From assembly GCA_030527765.1 (NCBI GenBank), contig JAUNAE010000014.1:1-25850 (forward strand): 25,850 nucleotides of DNA. Reading direction: 5' to 3'. Of this stretch, positions 16,533 to 24,575 are shown piece by piece. The translations under genes were made by a program, and so were the position numbers. The stretch comes from Eubacteriales bacterium (GTDB taxonomy: Bacteria; Bacillota_A; Clostridia; Lachnospirales; Lachnospiraceae). Within the stretch, counting starts at the first letter, position 1, and each line of letters begins with the position of its first letter. The notes below the pieces were generated by a model, which saw nothing but the letters and a program-made list of their open reading frames with translations, was not told the DNA's origin and ran no database searches.

Positions 16533-17553
16533 TAAAGAGATACATCAGGAACAGAAAAAATCTCTGAAAAAGTGGGGACTTGTTCTTGCAATAGTTTGTG
16601 TCCTCTCGGGCTGCGGAAAGGTGCAGCCCGCTGAAGATGCCCAGGTGGACGAGTTTGATAATCTGATCAGTGTCGGTTTTACGCAGATTGGAAGTGAGTC
16701 TCTCTGGAGAGATGCCAACACAAAATCGATTCAGAATACTCTTACAAAGGAGAATGGCTATTTCCTGCTGTTTAACAATGCACGGCAGAAGCAGGAAAAC
16801 CAGATCAAGGCGATTCGAAGCTATATTTCCCAGAGAGTGGACTATATTTTGTTCTCTCCGGTAACGCAGGATGGTTGGGAAACTGTGTTGATGGAAGCCA
16901 AGGAGGCAGAGATTCCGGTGATTCTCGTTGATAGACAGGTGTCATCAGAATACGAAGATCTTTATACCGCCTGGGTTGGTACAAGTTCCGAGGAGGAAGG
17001 AGAGAAGGCCGGTCGATGGCTGGAGGATTACCTGTCCGAACAGGGAAAGGATGAGAGTGAGGTCAAGATTGCGATTCTCACGGGAACCATTGGTTCTTCT
17101 GCACAGATCGGCAGATCCGGTGGATTTCAAAAAATCGCCTCCAAACATTCGAACTGGAAGATTGTTGCAAACGAGTGTGGAGAATTCACAACCGCAAGAG
17201 GCAAGGAAGTTATGGAGGAAATTCTGATAGAACATCCGGACATTGATGTTCTTGTTTCTCAGAATGACGATATGACTCTTGGAGCGATTGAAGCGATGGA
17301 GAACGCAGGAGTTTCTATGGGAACAGATGGAGTTGCGATCATCTCCTTCGATGCGGCCCGGGAAGCATTGGAACTTGTGAAACAGGGAACCATCCTTGTG
17401 GATGTGGAATGCAATGCCCTTCAGGGTCCATACATCGACGAATTGATTCAGAAGCTTCAGGCAGGAGAAGAAGTGCCGAAGATGAATCTTGTGGATGAGG
17501 AGGTATTTACCTCAGAAAACGTAAGCGAAGCAATCGAGAATCGTCTGTACTGA
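16525..17553 (+). CDS. YtfQ-like sugar-binding lipoprotein, probable sensor subunit
   Basis: A 342-residue periplasmic-binding-protein-like lipoprotein. The signal peptide ends in lipobox LSGC, with Cys30 as the lipidated residue. The mature part is a type I sugar-binding protein close to YtfQ (galactofuranose): it has QIGSESLWR, QKQENQIKAIRSY, DGWETVLMEAKEAEIPV, DRQ and GTIGSSAQIGRSGGF. It is a clear paralogue of the transport binding protein at 20793: their first 19 mature residues from VGF/VGY match at 12 positions and both contain DLYTAWVGT. Its start overlaps the kinase end by 8 bases and a response regulator follows, whereas no permease is adjacent. This suggests a job in signalling with the kinase, as XylFII does with LytS in Clostridium beijerinckii, rather than in transport. 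The Trp-Arg, Asp-Arg and Arg positions of the sugar pocket look conserved, so it should bind a similar furanose. Confidence 0.9.
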   Translation: MHSKEIHQEQKKSLKKWGLVLAIVCVLSGCGKVQPAEDAQVDEFDNLISVGFTQIGSESLWRDANTKSIQNTLTKENGYFLLFNNARQKQENQIKAIRSYISQRVDYILFSPVTQDGWETVLMEAKEAEIPVILVDRQVSSEYEDLYTAWVGTSSEEEGEKAGRWLEDYLSEQGKDESEVKIAILTGTIGSSAQIGRSGGFQKIASKHSNWKIVANECGEFTTARGKEVMEEILIEHPDIDVLVSQNDDMTLGAIEAMENAGVSMGTDGVAIISFDAAREALELVKQGTILVDVECNALQGPYIDELIQKLQAGEEVPKMNLVDEEVFTSENVSEAIENRLY

Positions 17554-17560
17554 CCTGAGG

Positions 17561-17599
17561 TAAGCAGTGGCGAAGCGAATTGAGATTATCCGCCTGACA
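17561..17599 (-). repeat. dispersed palindromic repeat, copy 3
   Basis: The reverse complement reads GTCAGGCGGATAATCTCAAT then TCGCTTCGCCAC, matching the copy at 6256-6280 in its core and the copy at 19255-19316 in the CGCTTCGC arm. It fills the 88-bp gap between the lipoprotein and response-regulator genes. GGCG/CGCC arms could form a hairpin, but no T-run follows, so it may trim or stabilise the operon mRNA rather than end it. Confidence 0.5.
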
Positions 17600-17641
17600 G
17601 GATACAAGTAGAATAAAAAAAGATAAGGGGAAGACCGAAAG

Positions 17642-19246
17642 ATGTTAAAGGTTTTTTTGGCTGAGGATGAGAGCGTAGTTCGAGAGGGACTGCGGGATAA
17701 CATTGCCTGGCAGCAATATGGGTTTGAATTTGCAGGAGAGGCTGCGGATGGGGAGATGGCGCTTCTGCAGATCCGACGACTGGTGCCGGATCTTCTGATC
17801 ACAGATATCCGGATGCCTTTTATGGACGGATTGTCTCTGTGCCATATTGTGCATCAGGAATTTCCGAATATGAAAATGATCATCATCAGTGGTTTTGACG
17901 ATTTTGAATATGCAAGAAGGGCAATTATGGAAGGAGTGGATCAGTATCTGTCCAAGCCTGTGACAAGACGTGCCATGGAAAATGCCCTTTCGGAAGTTAA
18001 GAAAAAAATTGAAAGCGAGAGAGAGCAGGAGGACTATGTCCGTCAGTTTCAATTGGAACGACAGGAGTATGAGCAGTTTTACCGCAGAGTGTTCTTTGAG
18101 CAGATTTTTTCCGGAAAACTGTCTGTAGAGGAGATTTATGCTCAGGCCCAGAGATTGAATCTGAACATCAATGGGCCTTGTTATAATCTGATCTTTTTCA
18201 GTCTTGTGGAGGATACAAATAAGAATTCCGGAAATGCTGAGGAGTTTGCACTCTGCCAGGAGAAACTGATTCATTATTTCCTGCGTTTTTCCCAGTACCT
18301 GTTTTTCCGTTGGAGTATTAACACATACTGCGTCGTCGTGAAGGGCGAGCGGGATCTTGTTGTGGATTATACGACCCGGGGTGTGGATATCATTCGCCAG
18401 ACCATGGAAGAATGTGGACATCTCAAGTGGTATGTCAGTGCTGGGGAGCCGGTGGAGAGATTCAGCCAGCTGCAGGATTGTTATCATCAGGTAAATCATC
18501 TGTTCTCCTATCGATTCCTTGCGCCGGAAGAACACATGCTGACCAGCCATCTGGCAGAGCGGGTTCAGGTGGACAATGAGTCTGAGAAGCTCAGCAGCAT
18601 GGATGTGAACAAAGTGGATCCGGAGATTTTGAGAGAGTTTTTGAAAAACGGACAGAAAGAGGAAATTGAAGGATTTACAGAGGGATATCTGGGAAATTTG
18701 CAGGATGTTCTGAAATCCCGTATGTTCCGGGATTATCTTCTTCTGAATCTTCACTTTACAGCGATTGCTTATGTCCGGGAAATCGGCGGAAGTACAGAAA
18801 AGCTGGAAGATTTGTTTGGAAGCAGTAAGGAGATGGCATCCAACCTGGACAAAGTTCCGCAGTTTATCATGGAACTTCTGGAACTGGCACTGGATGAAAG
18901 AGAGGCCCGGGAGGGCGTTCAGGGAAATCAGATGCTGAAAGAAGCCCTCAACTATATTGATGAACATTTTACAGAAGAACAGCTTTCCCTGAATAAAGTG
19001 GCATCTGCTATGGAGGTCAGCGCCAACTATTTCAGTGCGTGGTTCAGCCAGAGTATGAAGATGACCTTTGTGGAATATGTGACACAGAAGCGTATGGAAA
19101 AGGCAAGAGAACTTCTTCAGAAGACGAAACTTCACACAGCGGAGATCGCAGCAGAGGTTGGCTACCGGGATCCCCACTATTTTAGTTTTGTTTTCAAGAA
19201 GACCGAAGGCAAGAGTCCGCGAGAATACAGAAGCTCAATGAGCTGA
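17642..19246 (+). CDS. YesN-type response regulator with AraC DNA-binding domain
   Basis: A 534-residue cytoplasmic regulator. The receiver domain covers residues 1-120: acidic pocket Glu8-Asp9, phosphoacceptor Asp55 in LLITDIRMP, Thr/Ser switch in IIISGFDD and Lys105 in YLSKPV. A middle region (about 125-425) is of the poorly conserved YesN type. The C-terminal AraC-type double helix-turn-helix (about 435-530) includes LSLNKVASAMEVSANYFS and HTAEIAAEVGYRDPHYFSFVFKK. AAGGGG (17625-17630) precedes the ATG. It lies 88 bp after the lipoprotein gene in the same direction and should be phosphorylated by the kinase at 15030. The importer at 20793-25588 is the most likely target (inference from position and paralogous binding proteins). 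Confidence 0.96.
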   Translation: MLKVFLAEDESVVREGLRDNIAWQQYGFEFAGEAADGEMALLQIRRLVPDLLITDIRMPFMDGLSLCHIVHQEFPNMKMIIISGFDDFEYARRAIMEGVDQYLSKPVTRRAMENALSEVKKKIESEREQEDYVRQFQLERQEYEQFYRRVFFEQIFSGKLSVEEIYAQAQRLNLNINGPCYNLIFFSLVEDTNKNSGNAEEFALCQEKLIHYFLRFSQYLFFRWSINTYCVVVKGERDLVVDYTTRGVDIIRQTMEECGHLKWYVSAGEPVERFSQLQDCYHQVNHLFSYRFLAPEEHMLTSHLAERVQVDNESEKLSSMDVNKVDPEILREFLKNGQKEEIEGFTEGYLGNLQDVLKSRMFRDYLLLNLHFTAIAYVREIGGSTEKLEDLFGSSKEMASNLDKVPQFIMELLELALDEREAREGVQGNQMLKEALNYIDEHFTEEQLSLNKVASAMEVSANYFSAWFSQSMKMTFVEYVTQKRMEKARELLQKTKLHTAEIAAEVGYRDPHYFSFVFKKTEGKSPREYRSSMS

Positions 19247-19254
19247 ATGCAGAT

Positions 19255-19316
19255 AAGCAGTCCGCGTTCATTAGCAAATAGCGAAGCGGATTACGAATGT
19301 CCGCTTTACCATTTGC
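19255..19316 (-). repeat. dispersed palindromic repeat, copy 4; hairpin between convergent genes
   Basis: This is the longest copy. AAGCGGA (19284-19290) pairs with TCCGCTT (19300-19306), and outer arms GCAAAT (19274-19279) and ATTTGC (19311-19316) extend the stem. The left flank AAGCAGTCCGCGTTCATTAG may belong to the same element. It lies between the stops of the convergent response-regulator and repressor genes and could stop or stabilise both transcripts, although neither side has a strong T-run. Confidence 0.6.
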
Positions 19317-19330
19317 ATAAGTTTTGAAAG

Positions 19331-20407
19331 TTACAGGGAACGGTCGCTGTTTCCAGGAAGAAGCGTCCATGGAATGGTTTGGGACAGGACGGTCCGTCCC
19401 TGCATCATCTGAAGAAGACAAGAGGAGGCCGCTTTTCCCACGGCATGGGCTTCATGGGCGAGGGTTGTCAGCTGCAGATGGCTTGCATGGCGAAGATAGC
19501 TGTTGTCGAAACCGACGACACTGAGATCCTTGGGAACAGCAATTTTCATTCGAGTGAGTTCACGAATCAGCCAGTAGGCGAGCTCATCGTTATAGCAGAC
19601 ACAGGCAGTACAGGATAGGAGATTTTTCGAGATATATTCCCGGAGAAATCGAGTATCCTGTTTTTTTTGCAGATTTTGAAGCATGCGGTCATCAAACCAC
19701 AGCAGATTATCCGAGGGAAGAGGGGCATCGTAATCTCTGAGGGCGGTGACATACCCAAGATAGCGATCCCGTCCCTGTACCGTATCACTCTGAAAAATGC
19801 CTGCAATGTGTCTTTGACCTTTGCGAAGAAGGTGCTGTGTCAGCTCATATCCTCCCTGAAAATTATCATCTTCGATGCAGATTCCGGTAAATACATTCGG
19901 ATATCTTCCATATAGGAAAAGAATGGAAGTGCCCCTCTGTTCCAACTCCTGATAAAGATCTGCGTTAGGAGTGGGAAGAGCGTTATGGCAGCCTTCTGCA
20001 ATTAAGCCTCTGGGAGGATGTTTGAGAAGGCGAAGAAGAAGGGAACGTTCTGCCTGAACGCTGTCCCCGGTAGTGTGTACAGAGACCGAAAATCCGGCAC
20101 CGGAAAGGGGACGGCCAATGTCACTTAGGAGTTCCGGATAAATGTATTCGGTGTCAGTGGTGAGAAGGAGGGCAACCTGATTATTGCCCTGATCCGGAAG
20201 AAGTCCGGTCAGATACGTGCCGCTTCCCCGGCGGGATTCAATCAGCTTCTCCTGTGCCAAAATAGTATAGGCTTTCCGGACAGTCTGTCGGCTGACCTGA
20301 TAAGTAAGGCAGATTTCGGCTTCGGATGGAAGGGCCTGACATCCTTCTTTCAGCAGAAGTGGGATTTTTTGCTTGAAAATTTTCACCAGTTCTTCATATT
20401 TCTTCAT
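19331..20407 (-). CDS. GntR-LacI chimeric transcriptional regulator, AraR-like
   Basis: A 358-residue repressor that joins an N-terminal GntR winged helix (about 1-68: ALPSEAEICLTYQVSRQTVRK, then ESRRGSGTYL) to a LacI/GalR-type sugar-binding domain (about 75-358). This order and the length match AraR of Bacillus subtilis (about 360 residues), which binds L-arabinose. The effector domain has GLIAEGC, GGYELTQHLLRKGQRHIAGI, NDELAYWLIRE and LSVVGFDNS. GGAGG lies upstream of the start on the minus strand (20415-20420 region). It is divergent from the importer operon, with 385 bp between. Two identical boxes in that gap (20594-20639) flank its own candidate -10, which suggests autoregulation. Arabinose as effector is a homology-based guess; related GntR-LacI regulators respond to other sugars. 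Confidence 0.93.
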   Translation of the reverse strand: MKKYEELVKIFKQKIPLLLKEGCQALPSEAEICLTYQVSRQTVRKAYTILAQEKLIESRRGSGTYLTGLLPDQGNNQVALLLTTDTEYIYPELLSDIGRPLSGAGFSVSVHTTGDSVQAERSLLLRLLKHPPRGLIAEGCHNALPTPNADLYQELEQRGTSILFLYGRYPNVFTGICIEDDNFQGGYELTQHLLRKGQRHIAGIFQSDTVQGRDRYLGYVTALRDYDAPLPSDNLLWFDDRMLQNLQKKQDTRFLREYISKNLLSCTACVCYNDELAYWLIRELTRMKIAVPKDLSVVGFDNSYLRHASHLQLTTLAHEAHAVGKAASSCLLQMMQGRTVLSQTIPWTLLPGNSDRSL

Positions 20408-20593
20408 GGGAATCCTCCAAAAAAGGTTAAAAATTTACGGTACTGCAAAATTTAATCTGAGAATATTCACGGTTTATAATTTTTTTCACCAGTTTTTTAC
20501 CGGGAAACTTCGGAAATCATCCTTTCACGGAGATAAAATTTTTCTATTTTCCAGGAAAAAAATCGTAAAATATCATGTGAAACAGGAAATAAA

Positions 20594-20639
20594 ATAAAAG
20601 TTGTATTCAAATTATAACACAAAATATAAAAGTTGTATT
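20594..20639. promoter_or_regulatory. two identical 14-bp operator-like boxes, 32 bp apart
   Basis: ATAAAAGTTGTATT occurs at 20594-20607 and again at 20626-20639, a centre-to-centre distance of 32 bp, about three helical turns. Each box is itself a near palindrome (ATA.AA.TT.TAT, 10 of 13 positions symmetric). Between them lies ATTATA (20611-20616), which reads TATAAT on the minus strand and could be the -10 of the repressor gene. The pair sits about 40 bp upstream of the -35 of the importer operon. The binder may be the AraR-like repressor or the YesN regulator. Confidence 0.6.
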
Positions 20640-20679
20640 GGCTAAAGAAACGGAAATAGATTAAATTGCTAAGGAATGA

Positions 20680-20708
20680 TTGTAAAACAAGGGGCTCATT
20701 CGTATAAT
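20680..20708 (+). promoter_or_regulatory. promoter of the sugar importer operon
   Basis: TTGTAA (20680-20685) and a perfect TATAAT (20703-20708) are separated by 17 bp. The weak -35 box fits dependence on an activator. The leader from about 20715 to the start codon at 20793 holds a hairpin. Confidence 0.75.
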
Positions 20709-20720
20709 AATAACTATCAG

Positions 20721-20747
20721 AGGGAGCGAAGAGAAGCTTTTCTCCCT
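20721..20747 (+). other. 5' leader hairpin of the importer mRNA
   Basis: AGGGAG (20721-20726) pairs with CTCCCT (20742-20747); an alternative inner pairing is GAGAA (20731-20735) with TTCTC (20740-20744). It lies near the predicted 5' end of the mRNA, well before the ribosome binding site (GGAGG), so it may protect the transcript. Confidence 0.45.
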
Positions 20748-20792
20748 GGGGAACGTACAAAAACTATTTCATGAAAAAATGGAGGAAGAAAC

Positions 20793-21776
20793 ATGAAGAA
20801 ATTACTCGTACTCGGTCTTGCTACTGTAGCTGTTGCAGGTCTTGCTGTTAATGCAAGTGCATCTGATGATGTTATCAAAGTTGGTTATGCACAGGTTGGT
20901 CATGAGTCTGACTGGCGTACCGCTAACACCAAAAACTATGAAGATACTTTTACCGCTGAGAACGGATATGAGCTGAGCCTTGTTGACTGCGATAACGACC
21001 ATGCAGCACAGATCGAGGCAGTTCGTAACTTCATCAACCAGGGTCTTGATTACATCGTAATCGCTCCGATCCAGTCTGCGGGATGGGACACCGTACTTCA
21101 GGAAGCACAGGATGCAGGAATCCCGGTTATCATCGCTGACCGTGAGATCGAAGCAAGCAGCGATCTGTACACCGCATGGGTTGGAACCAATCCTTATGAT
21201 GAGGGTGTTACCGCTGGTAAATGGCTGGCTGAGTACTTAGGCGACGAAGATGCGAACATTCTTCAGATCGAGGGATCTGTAGGTGCTTCCGCAGCCATCA
21301 ACAGAACAGACGGATTCGCAGAAGTTCTTGGTGAGCATGACAACTGGAAACTTCTTGACAGCCAGAGTGGTGATTTCACTCAGGATGGTGGACAGGAAGT
21401 TATGGAGTCCTTCATTAAATCTTATGAGGGTCAGTTCAATGTAGTTATCTGCCAGAACGATAACGAAGCTTATGGTGCAATGGACGCAATGGACGCTGCA
21501 GGTATCACCTACGGTGTTGACGGCGATGTTATCCTTGTTTCTTATGATGCAACACATGATGGTCTTCAGTACACACTGGATGGCAAATTCAACTGTGATG
21601 TAGAGTGTAACCCAATTCAGGCTGAGTTCGTAGCAGACGTAATCCAGAAGATCCAGAACGGTGAGGAGTATGAGGCTAGAACACTTGTAACAGATGCAGC
21701 ATTCGTAGCACCTGGCATCGAGAGCGAACTGGCACAGACCATGACTCAGGAACTGCTGGACGGACGTGCATACTAA
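20793..21776 (+). CDS. YtfQ-like furanose-binding protein of the ABC importer
   Basis: A 327-residue exported sugar-binding protein and first gene of the importer operon. The signal peptide MKKLLVLGLATVAVAGLAVN ends in ASA, a signal peptidase I site near residue 24. The first cysteine is residue 66, so there is no lipobox, which is odd for a Gram-positive binding protein. The mature part matches YtfQ: VGYAQVGHESDWRTANTK, AQIEAVRNFINQGLDYI, ADRE, EGSVGASAAINRTDGFAE and QSGDFT.DGGQEVMESFIK. The Trp-Arg, Asp-Arg and Arg residues at YtfQ pocket positions are present. ATGGAGGA lies just upstream of the start, and the nearby upstream ATGs are out of frame. A terminator-like hairpin follows at 21841, which would let this gene be made in excess over the ATPase and permeases. 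Ligand could be galactofuranose, arabinose or fructose. Confidence 0.94.
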   Translation: MKKLLVLGLATVAVAGLAVNASASDDVIKVGYAQVGHESDWRTANTKNYEDTFTAENGYELSLVDCDNDHAAQIEAVRNFINQGLDYIVIAPIQSAGWDTVLQEAQDAGIPVIIADREIEASSDLYTAWVGTNPYDEGVTAGKWLAEYLGDEDANILQIEGSVGASAAINRTDGFAEVLGEHDNWKLLDSQSGDFTQDGGQEVMESFIKSYEGQFNVVICQNDNEAYGAMDAMDAAGITYGVDGDVILVSYDATHDGLQYTLDGKFNCDVECNPIQAEFVADVIQKIQNGEEYEARTLVTDAAFVAPGIESELAQTMTQELLDGRAY

Positions 21777-21840
21777 TTCCTGAAAGTATCCAGGATCACA
21801 GGACGACGGTTCCCGTCACTCCAGTGATACAGTGAGTATC

Positions 21841-21880
21841 AGGGGCGAAATCCGGGTTCGGGCTTCTCCCCTTTCTTTTT
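21841..21880 (+). terminator. intra-operon terminator/attenuator
   Basis: AGGGGCGAA (21841-21849) pairs with TTCTCCCCT (21864-21872) with one mismatch, an inner CCG-GGTT-CGG helix caps the stem, and TTCTTTTTG follows. It lies between the binding protein gene and the ATPase gene. Upstream, GATCAC...GTGAT arms (21794-21828) may form a second hairpin. With no clear new promoter before 22001, partial readthrough is the simplest reading. Confidence 0.75.
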
Positions 21881-22000
21881 GAAAATCTAAGGAACAGGAT
21901 GGTTTGTCTCTGAAGGGATAAGAAGGAACTGCCTTTGCTTCGAGGGGATGCGCAGCCCGCGAATGAAAGGGACAGTGACAAGTGACAAGGGAGGAACAGC

Positions 22001-23521
22001 ATGGAAGACAAAAAAGTGGTTTTGAAAATGAGGGGGATCTGCATGACCTTTCCCGGTGTCAAAGCCCTGGAAAATGTAGATCTCACACTTCGTGAAGGCC
22101 AGATTATGGCTCTGATGGGAGAAAATGGTGCCGGAAAATCCACACTGATCAAATGTCTGACCGGTGTTAACAAATTTGAGGCAGGAAAAATTTATCTGGA
22201 GGATCAGGAGATCGTTAACAAAGATACCATGGATGCCCAGAAGAAAGGAATCTCTACGGTATACCAGGAGGTAAACCTCTGTCCGAACTTATCCGTTGCA
22301 GAGAATCTTTATATCGGTCGTGAACCTTTGACAAAACTCGGTTTTGTCAATCGCCGAAAGATGGTAAAAGACGCTGCAGATCTGATGAAGGAACTGGATC
22401 TGGATATTGATGTAGAGCGTAACCTGGAAGATTATTCTCTGGCACTGCAGCAGATGGTGGCAATTGCCCGTGCTGTGGATATGGAAAGTAAAGTTCTCAT
22501 TCTGGATGAGCCGACTTCTTCTCTGGATGACCAGGAAGTTGAGAAGCTGTTTGGAATGATGCGAAAACTGAAAGAACAGGGTGTAGGCATTATCTTTGTA
22601 ACTCATTTCCTGGAACAGGTTTATGAAGTGTGTGATGCCATCACCGTACTTCGAAACGGTCAGCTTGTGGGAGAGTATTCTATCGCAGAACTTCCGCGTG
22701 TGAAGCTGGTTGCAGCGATGCTTGGTAAAGATTTCGATGATCTTTCTTCTATTAAATCTGCAGATGATAATGGAAAGAAGAATGAGGAAGTATTCCTGGA
22801 AGCAAAGGGAATCAGCCATGCAGGAACGATCAAGCCATTTGATCTCACCATTCATAAGGGAGAGGTTATTGGCCTTACCGGACTTCTTGGAAGCGGTCGT
22901 TCAGAGATGGCAAGAGCGATTTACGGCTCCGACCGTGCATCCACAGGTACTCTCAAAGTAAATGGCAAAGAAGTCAATATCAAAGCCCCGATCGATGCAA
23001 TGAAGCTTGGTATGGGAATGCTTCCGGATGACCGTAAAGCAGAAGGTATCATTGCGGATCTTTCCATTCGTGAAAACATCATTCTTGCCATGCAGGCAAA
23101 AGAGGGTGTTCTGAAGAAGATTCCGATGGCAAAACAGATAGAAATTGCAGATAAGTATATTGATATGCTGCAGATTAAATGTGCAAGCCGTGAGACGATG
23201 ATCAAACAGCTCTCCGGAGGTAACCAGCAGAAAGTAATTCTTGCCAGATGGCTGGCAACCAACTGTGATTTCCTGATTCTGGATGAGCCGACCCGAGGAA
23301 TCGATATCGGAACAAAAACAGAAATTCAGAAACTTGTCGTAAAACTTGCGGAAGAAGGTAAGAGCCTGATCTTCATCTCCTCCGAGATCGAAGAGATGCT
23401 TCGTACCTGCAACCGTATGGTTGTACTTAGAGATGGCGCCAAGGTCGGCGAGCTTGAGAGCAATGAAATGTCTCAGAGCGGCGTAATGGCAGCAATCGCA
23501 GGAGGTGAGAGTCATGAGTAA
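22001..23521 (+). CDS. sugar ABC transporter ATP-binding protein (YtfR-like)
   Basis: A 506-residue double-cassette ATPase that powers the importer from the cytoplasmic face. Cassette 1 has Walker A GENGAGKST and Walker B LILDEPTSSLD, with the degenerate signature YSLALQQ. Cassette 2 has the altered Walker A GLLGSGRSE, an intact signature LSGGNQQ and LILDEPTRGID. This asymmetric pattern is standard for the carbohydrate CUT2 family (RbsA, MglA, YtfR). The start has AAGGGAGGAACAGC upstream. Its last 8 bases overlap the first permease gene. Together with two different permease genes, this is the ytfQRT-yjfF gene order. Confidence 0.96.
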   Translation: MEDKKVVLKMRGICMTFPGVKALENVDLTLREGQIMALMGENGAGKSTLIKCLTGVNKFEAGKIYLEDQEIVNKDTMDAQKKGISTVYQEVNLCPNLSVAENLYIGREPLTKLGFVNRRKMVKDAADLMKELDLDIDVERNLEDYSLALQQMVAIARAVDMESKVLILDEPTSSLDDQEVEKLFGMMRKLKEQGVGIIFVTHFLEQVYEVCDAITVLRNGQLVGEYSIAELPRVKLVAAMLGKDFDDLSSIKSADDNGKKNEEVFLEAKGISHAGTIKPFDLTIHKGEVIGLTGLLGSGRSEMARAIYGSDRASTGTLKVNGKEVNIKAPIDAMKLGMGMLPDDRKAEGIIADLSIRENIILAMQAKEGVLKKIPMAKQIEIADKYIDMLQIKCASRETMIKQLSGGNQQKVILARWLATNCDFLILDEPTRGIDIGTKTEIQKLVVKLAEEGKSLIFISSEIEEMLRTCNRMVVLRDGAKVGELESNEMSQSGVMAAIAGGESHE

Positions 23522-24575
23522 TCTTCGCAAATTAACAAAAATGAAACTGTTTCTGCCGGTGGTGAGCATGATTCTTGTCATGGTTGTCAATATCTTCTAT
23601 GACATCGCCTGCGGAAATGCACCGTTTACATTCTTTATGATTACCATCAAGAACGGAGTTCTTTATGGACGATTGATTGATATTCTGAACCGTGGTACAG
23701 AGGTTGCAATTCTTGCGATCGGTATGACACTGGTTGTATCTGCTTCTGCAGGAACAGATATTTCCGTTGGATCTGTCATGGCACTGTACAGTGGTGTCTG
23801 CTGTGTTACTCTGGCGGGATATGGCGTAACTAATACAAACTCTTATGCACATCCGCTGATTTGTGGTATTCTCCTTGGTCTGGTAGTTACCATGCTCTGC
23901 GGTGCATTGAACGGATTTTTCGTAGCGTATCTGAACATTCAGCCGATGGTTGCCACGCTGATTCTGTGGTCGGCAGGACGAGCAATCGGACTTCTGCTCT
24001 GCAACAGCCAGTATGTATATGTTCGTGTTCCGTCTTTCCAGAAAATCGGTGGTTATATCGGATTCCTTCCGACTCCGATTCTTGTGGCAGCGATCTGCAT
24101 TACCGTAGCAGCACTGGTGCTTCGCTTCACCGCACTTGGAACTTATGTACAGTCCGTAGGTATTAACCGTAAGGCATCACGCATTGCCGGATTCAATTCC
24201 GCAAGAATTATCTTCCTCTGCTATGTGATCTGTGGTCTCTGTGCAGGACTTGCCGGAATGGTTGCAACATCACGAATCTATTCCGCAGATACCAATAACA
24301 TCGGTCTGAACATGGAACTGGATGCCATCCTTTCTGTAGCCCTTGGAGGAAACAGTCTTGGAGGAGGTAAATTCAGTCTGGCAGGTTCCATCATCGGAGC
24401 TTACACCATTCAGGCGATCACAACAACACTGTACGCATTGAAGGTTTCTTCCGCACAGGCGCCTGTATTTAAGGCAGTGGTCGTATTGCTGATCGTTATC
24501 ATCCAGGCAACACCTGTGAAAGAATATTTTGAGAAACGTGCAAAGAAAGCAGAAGCAAAGGGGGCAGCAGCATGA
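23514..24575 (+). CDS. sugar ABC transporter permease (YtfT-like)
   Basis: A 353-residue polytopic inner-membrane protein of the CUT2 (BPD_transp_2) family with about 8-10 helices. Family motifs are GTDISVGSVMAL, YLNIQPMVATLILWSAGRAIG and SVALGGNSLGGGKFSLAGSIIGA. I chose ATG 23514 because GGAGG (23501-23505) lies 8 bases upstream; the GTG at 23505 falls inside that site. It overlaps the ATPase stop by 8 bases and the next permease by 4 (ATGA), so the three are translationally coupled. It is likely to pair with the second permease as a heterodimer, as YtfT does with YjfF. Confidence 0.95.
   Translation: MSNLRKLTKMKLFLPVVSMILVMVVNIFYDIACGNAPFTFFMITIKNGVLYGRLIDILNRGTEVAILAIGMTLVVSASAGTDISVGSVMALYSGVCCVTLAGYGVTNTNSYAHPLICGILLGLVVTMLCGALNGFFVAYLNIQPMVATLILWSAGRAIGLLLCNSQYVYVRVPSFQKIGGYIGFLPTPILVAAICITVAALVLRFTALGTYVQSVGINRKASRIAGFNSARIIFLCYVICGLCAGLAGMVATSRIYSADTNNIGLNMELDAILSVALGGNSLGGGKFSLAGSIIGAYTIQAITTTLYALKVSSAQAPVFKAVVVLLIVIIQATPVKEYFEKRAKKAEAKGAAA

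Noticed and set aside
17645..19177. A 510-codon minus-strand open frame opposite the response regulator
   Set aside because: It is a shadow of a gene with clear receiver and AraC motifs; its His/Leu/Phe-rich product resembles no protein family.
19255..19330. Phage or integrase attachment site between the convergent genes
   Set aside because: The inverted repeat is better explained as a copy of the dispersed intergenic element; no integrase or tRNA gene is nearby.
22440..22470. A broken signature motif in the first cassette of the importer ATPase
   Set aside because: A degenerate first signature and an altered second Walker A are normal in the CUT2 ATPase family (RbsA, MglA, YtfR), so this is not a sign of inactivation.
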